Counted from the first letter of the stretch, positions 5,754 to 13,082 are shown. The stretch: DNA of 13,082 bases from Bacillota bacterium (GCA_021849995.1 JAJZSC010000035.1:1-13082), one strand, 5' to 3'. Notes: generated by a model from the sequence alone, not told the origin. Made by a program: numbers and translations.

Positions 5754-6033
5754 TTAACGACCTTTAACTGGCCCAAACTCTCTGGCTTTTTTTGCTATAT
5801 ACTCAATTCTTGAGAATTCTGCATCAGGTGGTGTGGTGTCTGCGATACTTAAAATCATATGGTCTCCGGCACCTATTGCTTCAAACATACCATTTATATG
5901 GGCTTCAAACTCGTAATCACTCATTGTATTCTCAAGTACTGAAATAGAGGGAATACCTCCCCAGATCGTTATCTTGTCACCAAATACGTCCCTAACTTCT
6001 TTTAGAGATAAAGACGAATTTGTTGAGAAGAGC
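5754..6033 (-). pseudogene. C-terminal fragment of a URO-D-family corrinoid methyltransferase
   Basis: About 90 codons matching the end of MtaA/CmuA-type methyltransferases of the uroporphyrinogen decarboxylase superfamily: SLSLKEVRDVFGDKITIWGGIPS, then LENTMSDYEFEAHI, GAGDHMILSIADTTPPDA and a closing YIAKKAREFGPV. Intact members are about 340-400 residues. Here the 5' three quarters are gone and the homology begins next to the hairpin at 6025-6074. The only in-frame start, TTG 6035, lies inside that hairpin and has no ribosome site. The natural C-terminus and stop are kept. Confidence 0.78.
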
Positions 6034-6074
6034 AAGAAGCTACCTAAAAACGGTGAGACTTCTTGCTCTTTCTC
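6025..6074 (+). terminator. Terminator-like hairpin bordering the truncated methyltransferase
   Basis: AAGAGCAAGAAG (6028-6039) pairs with CTTCTTGCTCTT (6059-6070), extended by GAG/CTC across one bulge. The plus strand continues with TTTCTCATTTCTTC. Its core AAGAGCAAG is shared with the terminator at 9393-9434. Confidence 0.6.
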
Positions 6075-6206
6075 ATTTCTTCTACTACCAGGCCAGGCTC
6101 TTCATAATAATATTATGGCCTAGCGCAAAACCACCGCAATAACCCGAGGCCTGTATAGCGCAAAGATTTACAGTCAGAATGATCTGATTGGTTTCATAGT
6201 CTTAAG

Positions 6207-6222
6207 AGTGATATATATCACA
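6207..6222 (+). promoter_or_regulatory. CRP/FNR/HcpR-type site upstream of the nitric oxide reductase gene
   Basis: GTGATATATATCAC (6208-6221) is a perfect 14-bp palindrome reading GTGA-N6-TCAC; with flanks AGTGA-N6-TCACA it is one mismatch from the CRP consensus. A GTGATAAA half-site follows at 6231. It is 94 bases upstream of the likely start codon. The spacing is the same as in the site before the DUF1858 operon. No convincing -10 box could be fixed. Confidence 0.6.
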
Positions 6223-6314
6223 TATTTGTTGTGATAAAGACCGTAGTCAAGAATTTTGTCCATAATCTAAAGTGTATTTGCGAGGGAAAAATCAAAGGCA
6301 GGAGGGTTATTTAT

Positions 6315-8609
6315 TTGATTCCAACAAAAAAATCTATCTTACCTCAAATTTTGGTCTTAATCCTTATTCTCTCATTTACCGGTTTAATCTTTGGTGGTTA
6401 TAGTATTTACAAAGAAAAGCCTCCCATGCCACAGGTCGTGTCAAGTAATGGCTCCAGCCTTTTTACAGAGGCTGATATTAAGGGTGGCCAGGCTGTTTTC
6501 TTGCGTTTTGGTCTTATGGATTATGGTTCCATCTATGGTCACGGAGGATACTTAGGTTCAGACTTTACCGCCGACTACCTGCACCGCATGGGTTTAGAAA
6601 TTCAAAAGTACTACGCACAAGAAAAGTATGGTAAAAGCTATGACGTACTTAGTGACAGTGAAAAAGCTATTATCAATGACCTAATTAAGAAAGACATGAA
6701 GACTAACCGCTATGACCCTTCTACGAATACGCTAAAATTTACGGCAGCTCAAACAGCGGCCTACAAGGCATTATCCGATTATTATGCCAATTTGTTTAGC
6801 AAAGGGAGTGAACAACTAAGAATCCCCCAAAATTTAATACCAGATGAACCTGATAGTGCCAAAAGCGATTGGCATTCTGATAAAGCTTTAGCAAGGCAAT
6901 TAAGTGATTATTTTGCCTGGACGGCCTGGACTTCAGCAGCTAACAGGCCTGGGTTAAGCTATTCCTATACCAATAATTGGCCCATGGATGACATTGTTGG
7001 CAACGAGCCTCCAAGTGGGGTAATGACCTGGAGCGTTGCAAGTATCGGAGCACTATTACTTGGACTTGGGATTATTCTCTTTCTCTACAAAAAATACAAG
7101 TTTGAGGCTGAAGAAACCGATCTCCTACACTTACCTAGGGTGGAAGACATAAATGTCACTCCCAGTCAAATTAAGACCGCTAAGTATTTTGTAATCGTGG
7201 CTGCCCTATTCCTCGTACAAGGTCTCATCGGAGCATTGACTGCTCACTATTTTGTAGAAGGAAAATTCTTTGGGATTCCGATCAACGAAATATTTCCTTA
7301 CCAATTAACACGCGCTTGGCACATCCAAATTGCTATTTTCTGGATCGCAACAAGCTGGATCGGCGGCGGGATTTTCATTGCTCCGTTGGTCGGTGGCAAA
7401 GAACCGAAACACCAAGGCTTACTTGTTGATATCCTTTTTGCGGCGGTTGTGTTTATTGCGGTCGGAAGTCTTTTGGGCGAATTCTTCGGTGTCCACAATT
7501 TACTGGGAGACAAATGGTTCTTGTTTGGCAACCAAGGCTGGGAGTATCTTGAGTTGGGTCGAGTATGGCAGATCCTACTGGCAGCGGGGTTAGCAATTTG
7601 GCTCTTTATAGTTTATCGTGCTATCCGCTATCAGCTCAAACGGGAAGAAAGCGCCTCCAGTCTTACACATCTGCTGCTCTTTGCCTCGATTTCGATCCCC
7701 TTATTCTACGCCTCTGCTTTTATGATCAGCCCCGACACCTCCTTTGCGATTGCAGACTTCTGGCGCTGGTTTGTCGTTCATCTATGGGTAGAATCCTTCT
7801 TTGAATTCTTCGCAACCGTTTCTACCGCTTTTCTTTTGGTGAATTTAGGGTTAGTCACCAAAGAATCCGCGACCCGTGCTGTTTACTTTACCTTGATTTT
7901 AGTCTTTGGCGCAGGGCTTATAGGAATTGGACACCATTATTACTGGACAGGAGCCCCCGCGGGATGGTTAGCTGCCGGCGCCGTTTTCTCCGCGCTTGAA
8001 GTGATTCCTCTCACCCTCCTGGTCTTTGATGCAGTGTCGAATCATCTGATGCGCAATAAACTAGGCCTAAACTACCAATACCGCTCCGCAGTTCAATTCC
8101 TCATATCAGCTGCAGTTTGGAATTTTGTAGGGGCATGAGTTATAGGCTTCTTGATCAACCCACCCATCGTGTCCTACTACGAGCATGGGACTTACCTCAC
8201 CGCAACCCATGGACACGCTGCTATGTTTGGAACCTATGGGATGCTGGCACTTGGGATTATGATCTTTTCCCTTAGAAGTATCGTGAAACCAGAAGCCTGG
8301 AATGAAAAGAGAATCAACCTTTCGTGTAAGTTATTAAATATTGGTTTGGTGCTAATGCTAGTCTTTAATTTATTGCCCGTAGGATTCCTTCAATTAAAAG
8401 CTTCCTTTGAACAAGGGACTTGGTTCGCCCGCAGCTTTGACTTTATAGGATCACCAATCATCCAACGTTTAACGTGGGCTAGAATGATTGGAGACATCAT
8501 CTTCTTAACCGGCATAGCCCTGCTCCTATATGAAGTAGCTAGAATGTTCTTCAATCTCCGAAAGCCTGTGACGGTCCAGCCAAATAACGATGTGTCGTTA
8601 CCTTCCTAG
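6315..8609 (+). pseudogene. norB: Quinol-dependent nitric oxide reductase (qNOR), interrupted by one in-frame TGA
   Basis: A membrane enzyme that reduces two NO to N2O using quinol electrons. Frame of 764 codons, the usual qNOR length, from TTG 6315 with AGGAGG (6300-6305); GTG 6231 is an in-frame but weaker start. After one membrane helix comes a periplasmic cytochrome-c-like domain without a heme motif (about 35-235), then the multi-helix heme-copper-type core. Visible ligands: His336 (RAWHIQ), His489 and Glu493 (HLWVESFFE), His540/541 (GHHYYWTG), Glu562. Codon 608 (8136-8138) is TGA where relatives have Gly (WNFVGA-stop-VIGFLINPP). The frame then continues intact for 155 codons with HGTYLTATHGHAAMFG, whose His632 and His634 are the heme ligands, to a natural TAG. 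Truncation at TGA would remove both heme ligands, so activity needs readthrough. A sequence error is equally possible. Confidence 0.9.
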
Positions 8610-8643
8610 GAATCCAAGATAGATCCGGGATAAGATAATAGCA

Positions 8644-8674
8644 AAAGGCGCTTCCCGACAAGAGAAGCGCCTTT
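8644..8674 (+). terminator. Terminator of the qNOR gene
   Basis: AAAGGCGCTTC (8644-8654) pairs perfectly with GAAGCGCCTTT (8664-8674), 35 bases past the stop codon. The T-tract after it is short. Confidence 0.75.
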
Positions 8675-8834
8675 AGAGTTTAAGGTCCTCAGAATTTATT
8701 TCATCATTGTGCCTATTCAATCGCCAATCAGGCTCAGGCTTATAGTCTAATACCGGGAGCGCAAAATCGACTAAATACGATTTATATGGTTTCTTACTTT
8801 TCGTCTGATTCAATAATCGATTGACAAAAGTATA
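8673..8834 (-). other. Start-less open frame, possible gene remnant
   Basis: A 53-codon minus-strand frame ending at TAA 8675-8673. The product is protein-like (YKSYLVDFALPVLDYKPEPDW within it) with ordinary codon use but no ATG and no ribosome site; TTG at 8813 is the only candidate start. It overlaps the qNOR terminator at one end and the zinc-ribbon promoter at the other. I do not recognise the family. It may be the tail of a deleted gene or chance. Confidence 0.25.
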
Positions 8835-8849
8835 TTATTTAGTTATACT
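8821..8849 (+). promoter_or_regulatory. Sigma-A promoter of the zinc-ribbon gene
   Basis: Perfect TTGACA (8821-8826), 17-base spacer, TATACT (8844-8849). The transcript would start near 8857, leaving a leader of about 110 bases that contains a small hairpin (GGGAAG 8907-8912 with CTTCCC 8923-8928). Confidence 0.8.
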
Positions 8850-8965
8850 TAGCAAGCTCGAAGTACTAGTGGATTTACTCAAACCTTCTCGATTGCCTAA
8901 GGCTATGGGAAGATTCTCTGAACTTCCCTTGTAGCGGGTAATATAATTGTGGAGGTTTTTTTATT

Positions 8966-9268
8966 ATGAATGACAAAATTTTAAGTTGCAAAGACTGCGG
9001 TCGGGATTTCGAATTTACAGCTTCAGAACAAGCGTTCTACGCTGAAAAAGGTTTCACTAATGAGCCTGGCCGTTGCCCAGAGTGCCGTGCAGCCAAGAAA
9101 CAGCAAGCTAGAAACAATGGCGGCGGTTATTCTCGTCAACAACGCGAAATGTTCCCAGCAGTTTGCGCTACTTGCGGAAAAGAAACTACAGTTCCTTTCC
9201 AACCGTCTGGTGATAAGCCAGTATATTGCCGTGATTGCTATCAACCCCGCACACGCAGCAATTGGTAA
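8966..9268 (+). CDS. Zinc-ribbon protein with CxxC-x17-CxxC domain
   Basis: A soluble 100-residue protein with two zinc-binding modules. Residues 8-40 form a probable zinc ribbon, CKDCGRDFEFTASEQAFY...CPECR, in which the two CxxC pairs are separated by a conserved aromatic segment. Residues 67-90 contain CATC, exactly 17 residues, then CRDC, the signature of the CxxC-x17-CxxC family. The linker (about 41-62) is rich in Gln, Arg, Asn and Gly. Such proteins are common in anaerobic Firmicutes; their function is not known, though nucleic-acid binding is often suggested. The ATG follows GGAGG (8952-8956) at 10 bases. It is a single-gene unit with its own promoter, a long leader and a strong terminator, resembling a highly expressed or stress-regulated gene. 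Confidence 0.85.
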   Translation: MNDKILSCKDCGRDFEFTASEQAFYAEKGFTNEPGRCPECRAAKKQQARNNGGGYSRQQREMFPAVCATCGKETTVPFQPSGDKPVYCRDCYQPRTRSNW

Positions 9269-9281
9269 TTAACTTGTAAGT

Positions 9282-9318
9282 AAAACCTTTCCTAGCTAAA
9301 TGCTTGGAAAGGTTTTTT
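9282..9318 (+). terminator. Strong terminator of the zinc-ribbon gene
   Basis: AAAACCTTTCC (9282-9292) pairs with GGAAAGGTTTT (9306-9316) and runs directly into six T (9313-9318). Confidence 0.92.
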
Positions 9319-9392
9319 CTTACCTGTACTATCTTAACCATTAATCTAAGTTGAGTTTTTCCATCTCTATAATCCTGCTTACCTCAAGTATA

Positions 9393-9434
9393 AAAGAGCA
9401 AGAAGCACCCTAGGTTGGTATGCCCTTGCTCTTT
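9393..9434 (-). terminator. Terminator of the AOR-MoaD operon
   Basis: AAAGAGCAAG (9393-9402) pairs with CTTGCTCTTT (9425-9434), with inner GCA/TGC and ACC/GGT pairs. On the minus strand it ends in TTTTA, 7 bases past the moaD-like stop. The stem core matches that of the hairpin at 6028-6070. Confidence 0.8.
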
Positions 9435-9440
9435 CAACCT

Positions 9441-9665
9441 TTAACCTCCACCCACCGGAGGAAAGAGTGCTAACGTATCACCATCGACTAATTGGGAATG
9501 CTCGTTCGCATCACGACCGTTCACTAAACAAATAGCGACCTCTTCCGCGGCAATCCCCAGCGACTGGAGGATGTCTTTAACGCAGGTTTCTTCTGGTAAC
9601 TCTCTAATCTCAACTTTGGGCCGCCCATCCCGGAAGGTAGCAAATAGCTTAATGGTTACGTGCAT
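9441..9665 (-). CDS. MoaD/ThiS-family sulfur carrier protein
   Basis: A 74-residue ubiquitin-fold protein: beta-strand start HVTIKLFATFRDGR, central VKDILQSLGI helix, LVNGRDANEHSQLVDGDTLALFPPVGGG end. The C-terminal Gly-Gly is the conserved tail that is adenylated and thiocarboxylated by a MoeB-type enzyme. In molybdopterin synthase (MoaD with MoaE) this sulfur builds the dithiolene of the Mo/W cofactor. Position as second gene after an AOR points to cofactor supply for that enzyme, rather than thiamine synthesis; this is context inference. MoaE and MoeB are not in the window. ATG follows AAGGAGGAA with good spacing. Confidence 0.88.
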   Translation of the reverse strand: MHVTIKLFATFRDGRPKVEIRELPEETCVKDILQSLGIAAEEVAICLVNGRDANEHSQLVDGDTLALFPPVGGG

Positions 9666-9703
9666 TTACGTTCCTCCTTATTAAGAGAACTTGAGACTTC
9701 GAA

Positions 9704-9724
9704 GGGGAGACCAACAGGTCCCCC
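9704..9724 (-). other. Hairpin in the AOR-moaD intergenic region
   Basis: GGGG/CCCC and GACC/GGTC pair around a 4-base loop with one bulged A. There is no T-tract, so transcription probably continues. It could be a processing or stability element setting the ratio of the two products. Confidence 0.45.
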
Positions 9725-9776
9725 ACCTCAATTCCCTATTGGATTTGACCCATACATTAAGCTTTTTATATATGCT

Positions 9777-11570
9777 TTACATCCCTAAAGCGCTTATGCA
9801 CTCCGGCGTTGGTACACCTTCTTTGTCCCAGCCACGGACAGAATAATATTCGGGCAGCAGTTCATCCAGGCGATGAACATGTCCTTTAGAGGGACCGTCC
9901 GGAATCGGATCTTCAAGAAAACGCTTGGGTAAGGTATCATCAGCTTTCGTGTATCCGACACGCAAGTTATGGAGACGTTCGTTGTTCCAAATCCGTTCAC
10001 CACAGGCAAGGAGTTCCTCATCCGTGTATTTAAACCCAGTTATCTCGTTAACCAACCCGGTGTAGTCTGTTAATCCGAGTGCAAACGAGGAGAACAGACA
10101 TAATCCGGTCGAATCAATAACGGCGGTAAGATCTTGGAAGATTTTAACCCAGGTCGCCTTTCCTTCCAAACTGAAGCGATCAAGTTTCTCAGGTAGCCCA
10201 AGAATCTCAGGTGAAATGACATAGCCCCGGACGTGACAGCCCCCACGATTACTGGTAGCGTACTGTAAGCCGTGTCCTTGAACGCCGCGCGGGTCATAAG
10301 CGGGGAGTTCCTGCTTTTTGACGCTCATGGAAAGTTCAGGAGCTCCATAGCTTTCTGCTAAGCGATAGGAACCCAGGGCCATTTTTGCACCGAGCCCTTC
10401 GCAATACGCTATTTTGCGGACCCACTCAACCATTCCTTTGGCATTTCCGAATTCTAATGGGATGCCAGCTAATTCTTCCGGCTTGATATAACCTCGTTGG
10501 AATAACTCCATCCCAGCGGCAATGGTTGCTCCGACTGAGATCGTATCCAAACCGAGTTTATTACAGAGATCATTGGCTTGATGGATTGCCTCATAATCGT
10601 GAATGCCACAGTTTGAGCCGAATACCCAAACAGTCTCATACTCTGGTCCACCACCTTCCCCTTCATCCCACTTACAATAACGACCGCAAGCAATCGGACA
10701 ACGATAGCAGGGGTCTTTTTTTACGAGGTATTTTTCGGCCATGGTTTCTCCACTGATCATATCTGCATCTGGGTCATAGGCTTCTTGGAAGTTATTGACC
10801 GGGTAAACTCCGTTTTCGTTGATGATATTGACCAGTACGGCTGTTCCATAAGTCGGCAGTCCTTGGCCGGTGACGCCGTTCTCGCGGATTTTTTTAAGTA
10901 CGTTCGAGAGAGCCACTTTCGTGCCCTCAGGGTTCGCATTTTCAACTTTTCCGGTTCCACGGACAATAATGCCTTTTACATTCTTCGATCCCATAACGGC
11001 GCCGACACCATTACGCCCAGCAGCTCGGTAGAGGTCATTCATTACAGCTGCCATAAGGGACAGGTTTTCACCGCCAGGACCGATCGTCAAAACTTTGGCT
11101 TGATCGTCTCCAAATTCTGCCTTTAGAATCGATGTGGTTTCATAGACATCTTTTCCCCACACATGCTCAGCATCTTTAATTTCAACTTTATCATCATAAA
11201 TGGAGAGGTAAACCGGAGCATCAGCTTTACCTTCTAAGACCACCATGTCATAGCCGGCAAACTTTAACTGAGGACCCCAATACCCCCCGGAGTTTGATGC
11301 TGCTAAGGTGCCATTTAGCGGAGATTTCGTTACGACCATAAACCGACCCGATGTGGGAGTATTTGTTCCGGTCAGTGCACCTGCGGCAATAAACACTTTA
11401 TTTTCTGGGGAAAAAGCATCAACATTTGCCGGAACCTCATCAGTAAACATTTTTCCTGCGAGCCCGCGTCCGCTTAAGTACTTTTTCGCAAGCTCCATGT
11501 TTAAAGCTTCAGTCTTAATGATCTTCTCTGACAGATTGATTCGTAAAATCTTTCCGGTATACCCACCCAT
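9777..11570 (-). CDS. aor: Aldehyde ferredoxin oxidoreductase (tungstopterin family)
   Basis: Cytosolic enzyme of the AOR family, which oxidises aldehydes to carboxylates (or the reverse) with ferredoxin, using a tungsten bis-pterin and one [4Fe-4S] cluster. The 597-residue length is typical. N-terminal domain: GGYTGKILRINLS, then YLSGRGLAGK, FSPENK, ALTGTNTPTSGRF and SPLNGTLAASNSGG. Cluster ligands are Cys288, Cys291, Cys295 (CYRCPIAC) and Cys491 (STGLCLF). Cofactor-binding motifs GPEYETVWVFGSNCG and DPRGVQGHGLQYATSNRGGCH are intact. ATG 11570 is chosen because GAGGAGG lies 8 bases upstream; an in-frame ATG 7 codons earlier has no ribosome site. A consensus sigma-54 promoter precedes it, a moaD-like gene follows in the operon, and a sigma-54 activator diverges from it. 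The substrate cannot be told from sequence. Confidence 0.95.
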   Translation of the reverse strand: MGGYTGKILRINLSEKIIKTEALNMELAKKYLSGRGLAGKMFTDEVPANVDAFSPENKVFIAAGALTGTNTPTSGRFMVVTKSPLNGTLAASNSGGYWGPQLKFAGYDMVVLEGKADAPVYLSIYDDKVEIKDAEHVWGKDVYETTSILKAEFGDDQAKVLTIGPGGENLSLMAAVMNDLYRAAGRNGVGAVMGSKNVKGIIVRGTGKVENANPEGTKVALSNVLKKIRENGVTGQGLPTYGTAVLVNIINENGVYPVNNFQEAYDPDADMISGETMAEKYLVKKDPCYRCPIACGRYCKWDEGEGGGPEYETVWVFGSNCGIHDYEAIHQANDLCNKLGLDTISVGATIAAGMELFQRGYIKPEELAGIPLEFGNAKGMVEWVRKIAYCEGLGAKMALGSYRLAESYGAPELSMSVKKQELPAYDPRGVQGHGLQYATSNRGGCHVRGYVISPEILGLPEKLDRFSLEGKATWVKIFQDLTAVIDSTGLCLFSSFALGLTDYTGLVNEITGFKYTDEELLACGERIWNNERLHNLRVGYTKADDTLPKRFLEDPIPDGPSKGHVHRLDELLPEYYSVRGWDKEGVPTPECISALGM

Positions 11571-11631
11571 TCGTTTTGCCTCCTCGTGCATTTTTTACTT
11601 TGTAGCTTTAAATAGTTTTCAATCATATAAC

Positions 11632-11647
11632 TGCAAAAATCGTGCCA
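11632..11647 (-). promoter_or_regulatory. Sigma-54 (-24/-12) promoter of the AOR-MoaD operon
   Basis: On the minus strand TGGCACGATTTTTGCA: TGGCAC (11647-11642), five bases, TTGCA (11636-11632), a perfect match to the sigma-54 consensus. Start expected near 11620, giving a leader of about 50 bases to the AOR ATG. The divergent gene encodes a sigma-54 activator. Confidence 0.9.
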
Positions 11648-11731
11648 ATTGTCACACATCGGTGGCTGCGCATTTCTAAGATATGACCTGACTCGCTTTG
11701 CCCTAACGAGATACAGTTTATGTAACACAAC

Positions 11732-11748
11732 TGCTCCATTATGGAACA
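11732..11748. promoter_or_regulatory. Probable upstream activator sequence for the sigma-54 regulator
   Basis: TGCTCCATTATGGAACA is a near-perfect palindrome (7 of 8 arm positions) about 120 bases upstream of the predicted AOR start, the usual distance for an enhancer-type site. That the neighbouring activator binds here is inference. The rest of 11571-11879 has AT-rich direct and inverted words but no gene. Confidence 0.6.
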
Positions 11749-11879
11749 TCCATTCAGGCTTGTGAAGGAATATTCAATTTACATAGTTGTTTCGTTGGTT
11801 TGGTTATGTTATTCTGGCAGTAATTCGGATACTTTTTAAACTATTCACATGGGATTAATGATTTGGGAGAAGGTTCATC

Positions 11880-13082
11880 ATGAATATATATTGGCATAGG
11901 TTTCTCAAAGGTGAGCAGGTTGAAGCTGAGGTTCACCCTGTCATTTATCGTTCTTGGCAAAGAAGTATGAGCTATAATGTCAATCATTCTGTAATCTCCC
12001 AGAACCAAATTTTAACGGCCTCTCATTTACGTGAATTGCGCGATTCTCAGGAAGATTTAATCCGTGCGGCTGAACCGGTTTTACCTTATATCTTTCAATT
12101 GCTCCTCAGTGCCAATTACACCGTCTTACTCGGGGACAAGAATGGTTTCATTTTAGAAGCTCAAGGAGATGGTCCCTTTTTGAGCAAAGCTCAAAAGGTT
12201 CATCTGTCCCCCGGTGTGAATTGGCGTGAAGATATGAAAGGAACCAATGCGATCGGGACGGCGCTTTCAGAGAACATTCCTGTTACTGTGTCCGGTTGGG
12301 AACACTATGTAAAAGAAAATCATTTTTTATCGTGTTGGGCTGCCCCAATTCACGGATGTCAAGGCGAGACCATTGGGGTCCTCGATATTAGCGGAGAAAC
12401 CGGAAATAGACAAGAACGTATTTTAGCAATTGCAATCATGGGCGCTAAAATGATCGAGCAAAACTTGCATTCAATCAATATTGAACGTCAACTTAAATTA
12501 TCTCAACAAGGGGCAAAGTTGGCCATTGAACTTCTGCAGGAAGGATTTATCTCGATCGATAATCTCGGAGTGATTACCAATATCAGTCCGGTCGGTGCCG
12601 CTCTTCTCGGCCGCAAGCGTGAAGACATCATTGGAAAGCTGGTTGCCGAGGTATTTAGTACACCTAAGGGTTGGATGCTTAACAAGCAGGAATTAGATCT
12701 TCGTGTAAGAGTTTCATCGGGTAAGGAGATCACCTCCCGGCTAAGACGAGTAACTGACGATTCAGGGAAATCCCTAGGTGCAGTGGGAACTGTACAACTC
12801 AGTGATACGCAACTGGTCACCCCTACCCCTCTATGGATTGGCAGCAGCCCGAAGTCGCGTCAAATCTTAGAACGGGTTCAAAGGGCGGCTGCGACCCACT
12901 CTTCCATCCTCATCCAAGGAGAGAGTGGAACAGGTAAAGAAATTGTTGCCCGTATGATTCATGAATTGAGCCACCGAAAACAGGGTCCCTTTGTAGCCCT
13001 CAACTGTGCGGCGCTTCCGAGCTCGCTCTTGGAAAGTGAATTGTTCGGCTATGCCGACGGAGCGTTTACAGGAGCTCGCCGA
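11880..13082 (+). CDS. Sigma-54-dependent activator, AcoR/DhaR-like (runs off right edge)
   Basis: The visible 401 codons form a cytosolic enhancer-binding protein. Domains in order: N-terminal segment with RSWQRSM (about 20-30), a GAF sensor (about 60-195) with the GTNAIGTAL motif at 121-129 typical of AcoR-like regulators, a PAS domain (about 215-315; GFISIDNLGVITNIS), then the AAA+ domain from about 319 with Walker A GESGTGKE at 347-354 and the sigma-54-contacting GAFTGA at 394-399. The rest of the AAA+ domain and the DNA-binding end lie outside the window. ATG 11880 is preceded by GAGAAGG. No receiver domain is present, so a small molecule, perhaps an aldehyde or alcohol related to the AOR substrate, is the likely signal (inference). 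It is divergent from the AOR operon, which carries a sigma-54 promoter. Confidence 0.93.
   Translation, partial: MNIYWHRFLKGEQVEAEVHPVIYRSWQRSMSYNVNHSVISQNQILTASHLRELRDSQEDLIRAAEPVLPYIFQLLLSANYTVLLGDKNGFILEAQGDGPFLSKAQKVHLSPGVNWREDMKGTNAIGTALSENIPVTVSGWEHYVKENHFLSCWAAPIHGCQGETIGVLDISGETGNRQERILAIAIMGAKMIEQNLHSINIERQLKLSQQGAKLAIELLQEGFISIDNLGVITNISPVGAALLGRKREDIIGKLVAEVFSTPKGWMLNKQELDLRVRVSSGKEITSRLRRVTDDSGKSLGAVGTVQLSDTQLVTPTPLWIGSSPKSRQILERVQRAAATHSSILIQGESGTGKEIVARMIHELSHRKQGPFVALNCAALPSSLLESELFGYADGAFTGARR

Noticed and set aside
6117..6166. Direct repeat GGCCT(GTA)TAGCGCAAA
   Set aside because: Two short imperfect copies in non-coding sequence with no link to a gene or element; probably chance or a small duplication.
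6231..6314. GTG 6231 as the true start of qNOR
   Set aside because: The extra 28 residues are not typical of the family, GTG 6231 has no ribosome site and lies next to the regulatory palindrome, whereas TTG 6315 has AGGAGG at 9 bases.
8136..8190. Selenocysteine at the qNOR TGA
   Set aside because: The position is a structural glycine, not a catalytic residue, and no SECIS-like stem-loop at the bacterial distance is visible; the only hairpin (CCCAT...ATGGG near 8160) is weak and too far away.

Overview
The window looks like a chromosomal segment of a low-GC, strictly anaerobic Firmicute, most likely a Desulfosporosinus/Desulfitobacterium-type member of the Peptococcaceae. This is inferred from strong AGGAGG ribosome sites, TTG starts, a leucine T-box, a tungsten-type aldehyde oxidoreductase with a sigma-54 activator, a quinol-type nitric oxide reductase, and decayed corrinoid methyltransferase genes. 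No rRNA, tRNA, CRISPR array or intact insertion sequence was seen.

Layout. 1-1030: start of leuA (minus, cut by the window edge) behind a complete leucine T-box leader. 1135-1371: small thiamine-binding-family protein (plus). 1440-2320: relics and a microgene on the minus strand: a 46-codon N-terminal piece of an aldehyde ferredoxin oxidoreductase (AOR), a 37-residue membrane peptide with a near-consensus promoter and a perfect 18-bp palindrome, and a 74-codon FtsH AAA fragment. 2502-3970: DUF1858 and DUF438-hemerythrin-PAS genes as a two-gene operon. 4420-4772: a DUF1360-like membrane protein translationally coupled to a 13-residue leader peptide. 4974-5159: a lysine-rich small protein. 5173-6033: two truncated methyltransferase genes. 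6207-8609: qNOR gene interrupted by one in-frame TGA. 8821-9268: zinc-ribbon protein with its own sigma-A promoter. 9441-11647: AOR-MoaD operon behind a consensus sigma-54 promoter. 11880-13082: the divergent sigma-54 activator, cut by the window edge.

How the genes work together. Two themes stand out. First, the DUF1858/hemerythrin operon and the qNOR gene each carry an upstream GTGA-N6-TCAC palindrome of the CRP/FNR/HcpR class; together they look like a nitric-oxide or redox stress regulon. The qNOR reading frame has a TGA at codon 608, before both C-terminal heme-ligand histidines, so it is a new pseudogene, a readthrough gene or a sequence error. Second, the sigma-54 activator, the palindrome between the divergent genes, the -24/-12 promoter, the AOR and the MoaD-like sulfur carrier form a self-contained inducible tungsten/molybdenum aldehyde-oxidation module.

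The 1440-6070 interval holds four recognisable gene fragments and so has been losing genes.
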